Positions 10,546-21,534 of a DNA stretch of 64,000 nt are shown here, one piece after another. How positions within the stretch are numbered: position 1 is the first letter of the stretch; every line of letters starts with the position of its first letter. The position numbers and the translations under genes are program-made. Origin of the DNA: Magnolia sinica (taxonomy: Eukaryota > Streptophyta > Magnoliopsida > Magnoliales > Magnoliaceae); contig NC_080573.1 in NCBI RefSeq assembly GCF_029962835.1, positions 30,931,001 to 30,995,000 of the forward strand, read 5' to 3'. The notes under the pieces were generated by a model, which saw nothing but the letters and a program-made list of their open reading frames with translations, was not told the origin of the DNA and made no database searches.

Positions 10546-12380
10546 TTTTCCTCGACCCTGCTGGTGCGGTTTACGGCTTGCCAATCTGAGACGTTCATCT
10601 GCCAGCCCGTCGTTAGCTGGACTATGCCTGGTACATCGCCTATCAGATGCCCTCTGATTTAGCAGGGTCCTAATCGGATGGTTAGGATCATCCGATGGGC
10701 GAAGCATTCTGGCCAAACCATCTGATGGGGGAAGTATTCAGTCCATTTCCCAATTCCCATCCATCATGCGTCTGACCAGATGAACGGGTCCGTCACCAAA
10801 AGGTATTGCGCTCATGCAGTTCGTCAGGCTGAGCACTTTCATTGATCGAACGTACCAGATTTTCTCTTTTCTTAAAGAGGAAGTATATGATACTCTGGCA
10901 ATCAACGATGGATTGTATGCATGCAAGCAGAAGTCGTTGTATGCCATGCACGTAACACAATCTAGATACTCCAAATTGTGGGCCAAACAGTGGATGGAGC
11001 ATAACCTGATGTGTTCGCTGTCTGGATGATCCTAACCATCTGGTTGGCCATCAAATGGACGGTTAAGAGGAACAGCCGTTAGTGGTTCAAAATCAATTAG
11101 CAAAATTGCATCAGTTGGATGGTTGGAATCATCTTAGCTGTGATTTTGGGTGTGGTCCATCCACAGTGGGCTCATAACTTGGAATTGAGATAGTCGTACA
11201 CAAAGTTTTGAATAATGGTATTAGTGGGTGTATTAGCCCCATAAATGATACTTTACATGGTGTGTTGGCCTAGATTATTATTTTTTTCCCACAGGATATC
11301 TTGAAAAATTAATGGAATGTAAAACATTGTTATATAGACACATGCATGTAAATATATACTCCCATGGAAACGGTTCGGATGGGATTTTCTTGAGAACTTT
11401 TTGGCAGGTGAGGTGGGCACAAGATCAGGATGGTTTACTAAATGAGTCACCTCATAAAAACTCCTTGGCTAACTTTTTGACCTGCTCCAAAAATCTGATA
11501 AACCATAACAAAGTAAAAATTGCTAAACCTTTGATTTGCTTATCACTTTGCCATGGCCGACTAATTTTTTTAATTAGGCTAAAAAGTTAATCTTAGGGCT
11601 TTATGAGATGACTCATTGTCTGAATTTGCGCAAGCATCTGGCGGCAGAAGTTCTCATAAAATTCCCAAGAGAGAAACGGTTTAAGGAGAGCAACACACTC
11701 TCTCTGTATATATATATAGAGAGAGAGAGAGAGTCATGCTCCCCTCTGCACCTATGCACATGTGCACCTATGCACACGTGTTATGAGTGTCTAATCTGGA
11801 CGGTCCATGTGATGCGGAATCCCATGAAACCTCACGTGAGAAATTTTCACCTTAATCTAAAATTCTGGTGGACCATAGCAAAGAGAAATAAAAATCAAGG
11901 GAAAAAACTGTTTTAATTTTTCATGGCCCATCAAAGCTCTAGATCAAAGTAAAACTTGGTCCTGGGCGGTTTCACGAGGTGTTGCTTCACATGAACGGTT
12001 CAGATTTTAGATCCACATCACGTATGATGGGTTCTCGAAAAAGTTCGTATGTAACCGGTACGATCTTGTTTCGCAGGTGAGCATTTCACGTATATATATA
12101 TTCCATCAAAATTATATATAAACATTACTATATATATCAAAAAGTACTTCCTAACGGATATTCCCACCAAGTGTTTTTTAAAATGAGAAATTACATTATT
12201 GCCCACTGCTTTTTCTTTTGCAACAAAGTGGAAAATTGAAAGTTATGAAGCATGTAGCATGTATCTCACATCCAAACCATCCAACAAATGCAAACCAATA
12301 TTATTATTAGATGAAGAAAAAAAAATCAAAGATCCAATCATAAGGTAGGCCAATTCATAAAAATTAATGTATACCATTGA
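10546..12380. other. Start of the insertion nest in copy-1 intron 1; non-coding repeats
   Basis: Homology to copy-2 intron 1 ends at about 10545. What follows has no recognisable gene. At about 11700-12100 a repeat with a short TA run, (GA)n and 'gtcatgctcccctctgcacctatgcac' looks like a MITE with a microsatellite edge. 10580-11050 repeats words such as 'catccgatgg' and 'ccatctgatgggg'. Short open frames here overlap on both strands and lack homology I recognise. Confidence 0.45.
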
Positions 12381-12383
12381 AAA

Positions 12384-13070
12384 TACCCCAGCTCAAGTGT
12401 ACCTATCTAATGATCTGATTAACCTGATGTTTTTTCTGTGTTATCACCATGTTGTGGTGCATAAGTTTAACAGGTTGGATGTTATATAGAAACAATGTGG
12501 GCCCCACAAGTCTTGACTTAATTTCACTACTTTTCAAAGACCAAAAAAAAAAAAGAGGGCATTTTGTATTCATGCCTCAAAAAGCTCCTCCGTGTAATTT
12601 GTAACCGTGGAGGCATTATTTGGTAAAATATGGATTCCTCATGAATTTTGTGGTAAAAATTCCAAAAATTTTGGTAAAAAGGAAAAATATAATGTAAAAC
12701 ATCATAGTACAATATATGGGAATTTTTACCGCAAATTTTCTCAAGGAAAATATCCCAATTCAAGTGCACCCCATCGGATGATCTGATTGACCTGATGTTT
12801 TGTCAATTTATCCCTATGATGTGGTGCATAAGTTCGATGGGATGGATGTTATACACATACGACATACCACGTGGGCCCCAGAGTTTAACTACTTCTTAAA
12901 GAACATAAATTAAATGAGATCTTTTTCATCATTTCATCACTCTAAAAGCATCTCATGTTCTTTATAATCATGGGGGATTATTTTTGTGAAATATCGACTC
13001 CTCAGGGAATTTGTGGTAAAAATTCGAAAAAATAATGGTTAAAAAGGGGGAAAAAAATGGTAAAAGATTA
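12384..13070. repeat. Two-unit tandem repeat of about 370 bp
   Basis: Unit 1 starts at about 12384 (ccagctcaagtgtacc) and unit 2 at about 12753 (ccaattcaagtgcacc). Both run through 'tgatctgatt..acctgatgtttt', 'gtggtgcataagtt', 'ggatgttata', 'gtgggcccca', then 'ggattcctca..aatttgtggtaaaaattc' and 'ggtaaaa'. Copies are diverged by indels. No coding capacity. It was probably generated by local duplication of a transposon-derived unit. Confidence 0.6.
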
Positions 13071-13824
13071 ATATATATTGTCACACCCCTACTTTCATAA
13101 CTGGGGCCCTCTTGACCTTGTCACCTAGTCAAGGGTGTGGCTTGGGAAAAATCTAAATAATTGCATTCATTCCATTACACAAATCATGGCATATATCAAA
13201 GATACCAACTAAATAAATTAATCAAAGATCTTAAAAAAATATTCACAAGATATTTCCCTACACATTCGATTATTCGAGTTAAATCAACGAATCAAATTTC
13301 CTAGATAAGAAGTAAATGTTTCTAATAACCTGCCATCTGGTCACTCAGGCTAAAAAAAATTCATTCATTCATCGCTTGGCCTCCATGATAGCTCTGGTAC
13401 ATGTTTTTTTTTTTTCCTTTTTCTCTAGGTGGTATACTATGAATGTCATCCGGTAATTTGTGCAGGCATCTCAAATATTCCTTTTCTTGGATGGTTAGTA
13501 TTCAACACAGTAAGCTATCTAAACCCAGTAAGTACAATGCATGCATTTGTAACTCATACATGATATGGTAACATCGCACATGGTATTCTCAAAACATATA
13601 TAAATCGATGCATGATGATTAGACCACTAGCCTGAGTTTCTATCACGAAATCTATACAATTAGTCATTTGAATGACCAGGGCCCAGTCTATTTCAACTCG
13701 GCCTACCAACACCTACCTGACTACTAGTTGACCTTAACTCGAGTGACGATCTACATACTAGTCGTATCTGCCTCGTTTATTGACCAATCCTCCCATCTTA
13801 GGTTATCACACCTAGCCTACCTCA
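13071..13824. other. Non-coding stretch, nothing identified
   Basis: AT-rich sequence with no conserved frame. The left edge (about 13080-13150) begins 'tcacacccctacttt', a word often seen at plant repeat edges, but no partner was found. Confidence 0.4.
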
Positions 13825-13832
13825 TTGGGTAA

Positions 13833-14843
13833 TAGAGCTGGGCATCGAGTCGAGTTGGACCAAGTTAGGGTTGACCCGACCCGATTTAGTTTTGAAATAG
13901 ACCTGACCCGAACTCTACCCAACTCGGTACCGAGTCCAGCATGCCCGACTTGATCCAAGTTTGGGTCTAGCCTGGACTAACCTCGACCGAGTCCGACCCG
14001 ATCACAGGGATTGAGTCAGGTCGAGTTGACTATTCCTTTCCTGTTGACCTTTAGAATTTAGGGTTTAGAAATGGCTCAGCCCTATCTAGCCTGGTTGCAT
14101 CCGAGCCTATCTGAACACACTACAACTAGCCCGGATGCAACCGAGCCAACCCCGACCAAATACCAGCACTCGACCCATTCCAATTTGTCCATTCAATCCT
14201 ACCCGACCATAATTTCAAAAACAAAAACCAAATTAGGATACCCTAGCATGATGTATTTCATAAAAATAGATAAAAATCATGAAATAAAAGTTTTCTGAAC
14301 ATAAAATTACCTTAATTAGTTGATCTGGAGAGTTAGGTAGTTGTTGAGAGTCTACAGTGACCGGATGGGTCAGGTGGGTGCAGACTAACTACTCAGTCGA
14401 GATGAGCGGCCGAGCTAGAGGGTGTCAGGTCGGGACCATCGGGTGCGGGGGACAATGGAGGAAGTGAAGGAGAGAGAAGAGGAAGGTGGCCTAGTGGTGG
14501 TGGGTGGCTGTTGGGCTCGGGAGAGGAGGCAGAGGGAGGGAGAGGTTGGGTCGGGTGCGGTGGGTAGGTTAGATTAGATTTAAGTTTACACACACACACA
14601 CACACACACTACCTGAACCCGAGTCGAGTCGGGTTTTAGATTGAGTCAAGTCAGTACCGAGTCGAATTTCGGGTTGATTCAAGTTGAATTAGTGGGTGAC
14701 CTGGACTTAACTTGGTTTGAGTTCGGATTGGACAAAGTCTATTCGGTTTGAATTGACTCACCCAATCGGTTCTGGTCAAGTCCGGTTTGAATGAGTTGGA
14801 TGAGTCAATTTTTCTCAGTCGACTCGCCCCGTACCCAACTCTA
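13833..14843. mobile_element. hAT-like non-autonomous element
   Basis: The ends are inverted, TAGAGCTGGGCA at 13833 and CCCAACTCTA ending at 14843. They are flanked by an 8-bp duplication, ttgggtaa (13825-13832) and tagggtaa (14844-14851), 7 of 8 identical. Sub-terminal sequence repeats 'gagtcgagt..gacccgac' in both orientations. The termini are nearly those of the 6042-7344 element, so these belong to one family. A (CA)n run lies at about 14588-14607. No transposase is seen; frames inside are composition artefacts. Confidence 0.7.
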
Positions 14844-14851
14844 TAGGGTAA

Positions 14852-15760
14852 TCGTTACGAGCTAGCTAGACTCTTACCTTGCTAGACTCGTAGTCCTTAA
14901 CGGAAGCCCTATTGGTACCAACTAGAGTTGAGGTTTCGCACCTCGAGACCTCTCCTCCCATTTGTTAAGGGACAACATATTCCCCGAGTTGTCTAGTGTT
15001 CATATAGAATATCAATTCCCATTTCCCATACACTTTCTAATTCACTTCATGATATTCAATTTAATTTGTTAGGGATGAGAACTGCAACACAAGTAAAATA
15101 ATGCATACACAAATCTACCATCCATCAATTTGTAACTTACTTGTATAGAGTTTAATTTATACTTACCCATATAGGGAAGAGTCTAACCTCCTCTTAAGAT
15201 AAAGGTTAATCCTCCCCTATCTCATCCAAATTCGAATTCAATATCAACATGGATAATAACTAGGTGTGATGTTTTTAAGGTACACAGATAAATGGTGTAC
15301 ATGCCACTCTCAAGTGGGCCATCCAAGTACGTTCCATTAACTTTGATAATACGGAATTGATGAGCACCTCTCAATACATACATCTACTAAGCGAATTTGA
15401 AGAGAACCATCTCTCTAAGCCACTACTTTGGCAAAAACCATCTTCTAAATAGATAAGGGCTACGAGTGTATACACATTCATCATCAATTATGTCCACTCA
15501 AGAGGTCCAATGGTCATCTTGACTGTTCATGCAAAAGTTCACAGTCTCTAGTACATACTAGAGGGTTCAGATCATGTATCTAGATTGAGAAACAACCAAT
15601 AACAAACATTTTACATTCTAATTAATAGATATGCATGATCAGATACTAAAATCATAATAATTTATCAAAATAAACAAGGATCAATGGTTGGATCGAAGAA
15701 CAGAAGACTCATCTTCCCTTATTTGGAAGATGTGTCCATTGTATTTTATTTTTAATGGTT
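14852..15760. other. Non-coding stretch, nothing identified
   Basis: No gene, terminal repeat or RNA gene recognised. Confidence 0.4.
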
Positions 15761-15769
15761 CTTTTGATG

Positions 15770-16010
15770 ATCTGACGATAAATATTGAGTTTAGATGGTT
15801 TAGATTGAAAATCTAACGGTCAGATCGTCTAGACTTAGGACAAATAATCCTGATCGAAGATCCAACGTTCAAATTTATTATAATATAAGGTAGGTAGTCC
15901 TGATCGATGATCCAATGATCAGATCATCACAGACGGTCCTTGATTGAAGATCTAAGAGTTTGGATTGAAGATCTAACAATCAAATCTTCCTAAATTACAA
16001 GAGATGACCT
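15770..16010. repeat. Degenerate direct repeats of a 'gatygaagatccaayg' word
   Basis: Words of the form gattgaaaatctaacggtcagatc, gatcgaagatccaacg, gatcgatgatccaatgatcagatc, gattgaagatctaag and gattgaagatctaacaatcaaatc recur at irregular 25-70 bp spacing. The array looks like a worn minisatellite. No function can be assigned. Confidence 0.45.
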
Positions 16011-16164
16011 CGATCGTCTGTCTAATGTGGTCCCATTATGATTTTTTTCTTAATATCTTCCCTAAATTTTGCAAGGTATTACATTTTACTATCCTTAAAG
16101 GAATTTAATTCCGAAATTCTACATAACTTAATTGACAAAAAGATGAGGATATTTTTCTTAAATT

Positions 16165-16955
16165 TCTGCTTCACATTCCTAAGAGGCTTCTTCCTTTCCA
16201 TGGCGTCCCCATTGTACCTTTACCAAGTGTATAACCTACATTCGCAGAACTGTGCTTTTCATCGAGAATACGAATAGGTTGCTCTATGTATGGCATATCC
16301 TCACAAATCTCCAAGAATTGCAAATAAATGATTTGAGATACATCTTTATGGTACTTTCGTAACATGGATACATGAAAATCATTATGGATAGCTCCTAGCT
16401 ATGGAGGTAAAGCCAAATGATAAGCTGCAACTACTATCCTTTCCAAAATTTCAAAAAGCCCAATAAATCGAGGGCCTAACTTCCCTTTATTCCTAAACCT
16501 CATTACTTCCTATATAAGTGACATCTTCAAGAATTCGTGGTGACCCACTTCAAACTCCAAATCTCCTCTAGTTGTCGGCATAGCTCTTTTGTCAGCTTTA
16601 AGCCGTGCACAACCTTTCTCAGAAAGTAACAACCTTCTCTGTTGCTTCTTCCACCATCTCAGACTTTAACAAGTCTCGTTGTCCCACTCCTAAGAAACAA
16701 TTTAGAGATCTACATACAGCGCTTCGAAAGGAGCCATACCAATGCTTGATTGATAATGATAACTATTATTGTATGCAAATTCTATTAAAGAAAAATGATT
16801 GTCCCAAGTTCCCTTAATGTCCATAGCACAGGCACAAAGCATGTTTTCGAGAATCGGGTTAACTCTCTTGGTCGGTCCATAGGCACAAAGCATTTTTTCA
16901 AGAATCTGGTAAACTCTCTCAGTCGGTCCGTCTATTTGAGGTTGAAACATCATAC
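16165..16955 (-). pseudogene. Ty3/gypsy integrase C-terminal fragment
   Basis: The minus strand (16953 down to 16702) encodes a diverged gypsy integrase end: PQIDGPTERV, then WDNHFSLIEFAYNNSYH and SIGMAPFEALY, the conserved block after the catalytic core. Lower down (16365-16171) follow MLRKY and EEQP-like YIEQPIRILD, typical of the region after the integrase. Stops and frameshifts separate the pieces. Within it 'GPTERVYQILEKMLCAY' is followed directly by 'GPTKRVNPILENMLCAC', a local tandem duplication. No LTRs were found, so this is a dead fragment. Confidence 0.75.
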
Positions 16956-16964
16956 TGTAGTCCT

Positions 16965-17275
16965 ACTAGTTAGTGTGTGAGGGCCATCATGGTGATTGTA
17001 TGACATATTGTACAGCTAGCAAGGTTGTCCCACCATAAAAATAGTATACCCCCAAAAATCAGGACGATCCAACCATGAAAATGAGATGCTTTACATGAAT
17101 GTGGAGTTTTTAGGTTTTGTTTCATGGTTTTCTATTTTGTACCCCACCTAATAGTTGGATCAACCTGATTTTGGGGGCATCTCATTTTCATGATGGGATA
17201 ATCTTAATGGATGGGTAAGATGTCATACAAACACCATGGTAGGCCCCACGTGCCAACTAGTTGGACGTACAACAA
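16965..17275. mobile_element. Fold-back MITE
   Basis: The two halves are near-perfect inverted copies. The left arm (about 16985-17085) has 'catcatggtgattgtatgaca' and 'cccccaaaaatcagg..gatccaac'. The right arm (about 17150-17255) has 'gttggatcaacctgattttgggggcat' and 'tgtcatacaaacaccatgg'. A short loop of about 65 bp separates them. The whole unit could fold into a long hairpin. Coding capacity is absent. Confidence 0.7.
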
Positions 17276-17765
17276 CTTGTGTGTGAGCATTATTCTATGT
17301 GTTTATATATATGGGAAATGGTACTTCCCATGAGGTCAAGCTCTGTGGGCCCCTGTGTGATGCGTGTCGAAAATCAACACCATGCATTTGATGGGTCCCC
17401 TTTAGTTGTGGGATATCCCAAAAATCAATCATACAAGGAATTCAATTGGGCCATACCATCAAAAATCATGTGAAGACATGCGTAAAACATGTAAAAGCAC
17501 TTGGTGGGGCCCACATGAGTTTTTGATGCGGCTAAAACTTAGTATGACCCCTCATCCACATGGGACACACAAAATAGATGGGTTGGATTTGTGAACCACA
17601 TCTCGGCAGGCCCAATAAATGATTATGAATGTTTTAATGAGAGGGTAACCCCTCTCAACTATTGTACGGTGGTGTGGCCCACCCAATTCATGGATTGACA
17701 GAAGTTTCCTGCGCACCACATTTTGTGATAGAGGTTCCCAGGAAATCTGCAAGAACACATAATGG

Positions 17766-17766
<1 letters not shown>

Positions 17767-17827
<61 letters not shown>
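17767..17827. repeat. (TA)n microsatellite at a repeat junction
   Basis: A pure TA run of about 60 bp at the boundary between two oppositely oriented family-2 units. Similar TA runs occur at 36988-37016, 41096-41138 and 48321-48380, also next to repeats or in introns. The 'IYIY' open frames over it are artefacts. Confidence 0.9.
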
Positions 17828-17829
<2 letters not shown>

Positions 17830-19706
17830 AAATGGTACTATGAGGTCAACCTCATGGGAACTTTCCATGAGGTCAAGCTGTGTGGGCCCACCGTGATGTG
17901 TGTGAAACATCTACTCAATCAGTCAGATGCATCATTCCATGGTGGACAACGGGCGTAAAAATCAAGTGAATCCATGGCTTGGGTGTGCCACACCACCTAC
18001 CACAGTTGAGAGGGGTTACCCTCCCATTAAAACATTCATAATCATTTATTGGACCCCACAAAGATGTAGTTCACAAATCCAGCCCATCCATTGTGTGTGT
18101 CCCATTTGGATGAGGGGTTAGAGCAAGTTTCAGCCACATCCAAAACTCAGTTGGGCCCCACCAAGTGATTTTATATGTTTTAGGCATGTCTTCATATGAT
18201 TTTAGATGGTATGACCCACATGAGTTCCTTATATGGCTGATTTTTGGAACATCCCATAAACTAAAGGGGACCCATCAAATGCACAGTGTTGATGTTCAAC
18301 ACACATTACGGTGGGGCCCACACAGCTCGACCTCATTGGTACTTCCCATGAGGTCAAGCTGTGTGGGCCTCACTCTGATGTGTATCTAATATCACTGTGC
18401 ATTTGATGGGTCCCCTTTAGTTTATGGGATATCCCAAAAATCAGCCATATATAGAACTCAGGTGGGCCATGCCATCTAAAACCATATGAAGACATGCCTA
18501 AAACACATAAAAGCACTTGATGGGGCCCACCAGAAATTTGGATGCGGCTGAAACTTAGGTTGACCCCATCCAAGTGGGACACACAATGGATGGGCTGGAT
18601 TTGTGAACCACATCTCGGTGGGCCCAATAAATGATTATGAATGTTTTAACGAGAGGGCACCCCTCTCAATTGTTGTATGTGGTGTGGCCCACCCAAGTCA
18701 CCGATTGACTTGATTTTTAAACTCATTGCCTACTATGTAATGGTGCATCTGACTGATGGGGTAGATGTTCGACACACATCATGGTGGGGCCCACACAACT
18801 CGACCTCATGGGAGCTTCTCATGAGATCGAACTCTATTGGCCCCACCATGATTTATGTCAGACATCCACATCGTGCATTTGGTGGGTCCCCTCTATGTTA
18901 AGGGATATCTCAAAAATCAGCCGTATTCTGAACTCAAGTGGGCCATACCATTTGGAACCATGAGAAATCATACCTAAAATATCTAAAAGCACTTGGTGAG
19001 GCCCACTTGTGTTTTGGATACGGTTAAAACTTTCTATGACCTCTCATCCAACTGGGACACACACAATGGATGGGCTGGATGTGTGAACCGCCTCTCTGTG
19101 GGCCCTAAAAATGATAATGAAAGTTTCAGTGGGTGAGTATCCACTCTAAACTATTGTCTATGATGTGGCCCAGCTAAATCATGTATTGGCCTGATTTTTA
19201 GGCCTATGGCTCACCACAGAAGGGTGCATCTAACTGATGGGGTGGATGTCCAACAAAGAGCATGGTGGGGCCCACATAGCTCGACCTCATGGTATCTTTT
19301 CCCATACACACACACATACAGGGAAAAGGTTATTGATCGTCAACTCATGGGAGCTTCCCATGAGGTCGGGCTCTATGTGCCCGCTGTAATGAGTGTCAAA
19401 TATCCTCTATCAATTAGATCAACCCTTCCATAGTGGGCCCCGCTGTAATTAGTGCAAGTATCTACTATCAATTAGATCCACCCTTCCATAGTGGGCCATG
19501 GGCCTAAAAATCAAGCTAATCCATGACTTAGGAGAGCCACACCATAGGCAAGAGTTGAGAATGGATAACCACACATTGAAACCTTCCTAGTTGTTTATAG
19601 GGTTCACAAAAGAAGTGGTTCAGACATCCAACCATCCATTGTGTGTGTCCCACTTGGATGAGGGATCACACCAAATTTCGGGTCTTTCCAAAATTCAAGT
19701 GGGCCC

Positions 19707-20542
19707 ATTGTTTGAATTATCTTTGATATTATCGAAATATCTCGGATATTATCATTATCTCCAGCTTGGTGATACCGATAACACTGGTAGAATTGGAAAT
19801 TCTAGGGATAACAATGTATTGCTAAGTATTGCCAACGTATCGATATTGCCAGTATTTTCAATTGTGTAAATTCTAGACATTGCTTGTATTGCCAATGTAT
19901 CGATACTGTCAATGTATCGTCAATATTTTTTACTATAAAAATTCTAGGTGACACTTGTATCACAAGTGTATCGGCTATATTTCAATAATATCGCCAACGT
20001 AGATATGTTACAGAAAGTTTGTTTATTAAAAAAAATTTCTATTTCAATTTTTTTATCAGCTCATTATTATATGCAGTTTTCAATTTGCCATTGCTAATAT
20101 TGATTATATCTCAATATTATTATTATTTCAACATGCGTGATATCAAGGGTCACAATCTTTCGTTTTCTTTCCAATTGTTGATGATTTCTTGACAAATATC
20201 ATGAGTTTTAGATATTATGCATTATCAATGGATGTTTGGATGGAAAGTTGGATAGGTGATTTGATGGTTAGATGGGATGGTTAGATTGTTTCTTATGACG
20301 ACACATGCTTTTAAGTCCCCATTAAATGGAAACTTATTGCGTATGCATTCTTTTTGCAAATTTTTTATTTCTAAATATGCAAATGTATATTTTAGCATCT
20401 CCTAAAGTTTCACTAAAAATTTTACTGTTTGTACCATTTTTTCCTACATTTTCAGTTATTAGCAATATTATCAATGATATCGATATTGTTTCTGTATCCC
20501 CATTTAGCGAAACTTGTAGCAATATTGATACTTCGAACACTG
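19707..20542. mobile_element. 836-bp insertion with 9-bp target duplication
   Basis: It interrupts a family-2 unit between two copies of agtgggccc (19698-19706 and 20543-20551). The uninterrupted consensus 'aagtgggccccaccaagtg' is present in neighbouring units. The insert is rich in 'gatatt', 'tatcgatat' and 'cgatattg' words. Its ends show weak inverted similarity (TGTTtGAATTATC / TGTTCGAAGTATC). A 9-bp duplication suggests a Mutator-like origin. No transposase is seen. Confidence 0.65.
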
Positions 20543-21487
20543 AGTGGGCCCCCACCAAGTGCTTTTAGATGTTTTAGGTGCCACTATAAAGTGTGTTGGA
20601 CATCCACACTATCAATTAGATGCATCATTCCATAGTGGGTCATGGGCCTAAAAATCAGCCAATCCATTACTTAGGTGGGCCACACCATAAATAACAATTG
20701 AGAATGAATGCCCACCATTTGAAACCCTCCTTGATTGTTTTTGGGCTTGCAGAGAAGTGGTTTAGACATCTAACCCATCCATTGTGTGTGTCCCACTTGG
20801 ATTAGTGATCACAAAATTTCAGGACATTCCAAAACTTAAGTGGGCCCCACCAAGTGCTTTTAGATGTTTTAGGCATGATTTTATATGATTCGGATTCTGT
20901 GGCCCACTCGAGTTTTAAACATGGCTGATTTAGAAATCCCATAACCTAAATGGGGTCCGCCAAATGCATGGTATGGATGCCCAACATGCATCATGATGGA
21001 GCACGCAAAGCCCAACCTCATAGGAAGTCCACATGAGGTCAACCTAATAGTACCTTTTCTCTATGTATACACGTGTATACATATACATAGTGAAAAGGTA
21101 CTATGAGCTGAACCTCACGGGAACTTCCCAAGAGGTTGAGCTTTGTGGGCTCCACCATGATGCATGTCAAACATTTCCATCATCAATTAGATGCATCCTT
21201 CTATGGTGGGCAGTGGGCCTAAAAGTCAGGCCAATCCATGACTCAGGTGGGCCACACCATAGACGACAATAGAGGTATTGAAACCTTCCTGGTTGTTTAT
21301 AGGGTCCAATAGGATGTAGTTTAGACATCCAACCCATCCATTGTGTGTGTCCCATTTAGATGAGGGGCTAAATTTCAGGGCATTCCAAAACTCACACGTT
21401 GGGGCCTATACCTAGAGTGGACTTACCAACTGCATTGTGTGGATGTCCAACATACATTACGATAGGGCCCATAGAGCTCCCCCCACA

Positions 21488-21502
21488 CCCCCCCCCCCCC
21501 CC
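21488..21502. repeat. Poly-C tract
   Basis: A C homopolymer run followed by (AC)n at 21505-21517, at the junction between family-2 and family-3 repeats. Likely replication slippage, and also a place where assembly or base calling could be wrong. Confidence 0.8.
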
Positions 21503-21534
21503 AAACACACACACAGACCCAGGGCCCACACGAT

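Larger units (their letters stand above)
17310..21480. repeat. Cluster of repeat family 2 copies in both orientations
   Basis: About seven copies of one roughly 500-bp unit lie end to end. Starts or ends with 'cccatgaggtcragct' or its complement occur near 17325, 17860, 18345, 18825, 19345, 21030 and 21125. Each copy carries 'gcatttgatgggtccccttta', 'gggatatcccaaaaatcagcc', 'aaagcacttggtggggcccac', 'gggacacacacaatggatggg' and 'cctctcaact'. Units at 17310-17700, 18341-18830 and 18825-19310 share one orientation. Units at 17835-18340, 19330-19706, 20560-21040 and 21080-21470 are reversed. All overlapping short open frames are artefacts of these repeats. Confidence 0.75.

Noticed and set aside
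14393..14605. Pro/Ser-rich minus-strand frame
   Set aside because: It derives from a GA-rich stretch and (CA)n inside the hAT-like element; no homology or codon structure.
17659..17958. Open frames with long Ile-Tyr runs
   Set aside because: They translate a (TA)n microsatellite between two MITE copies.
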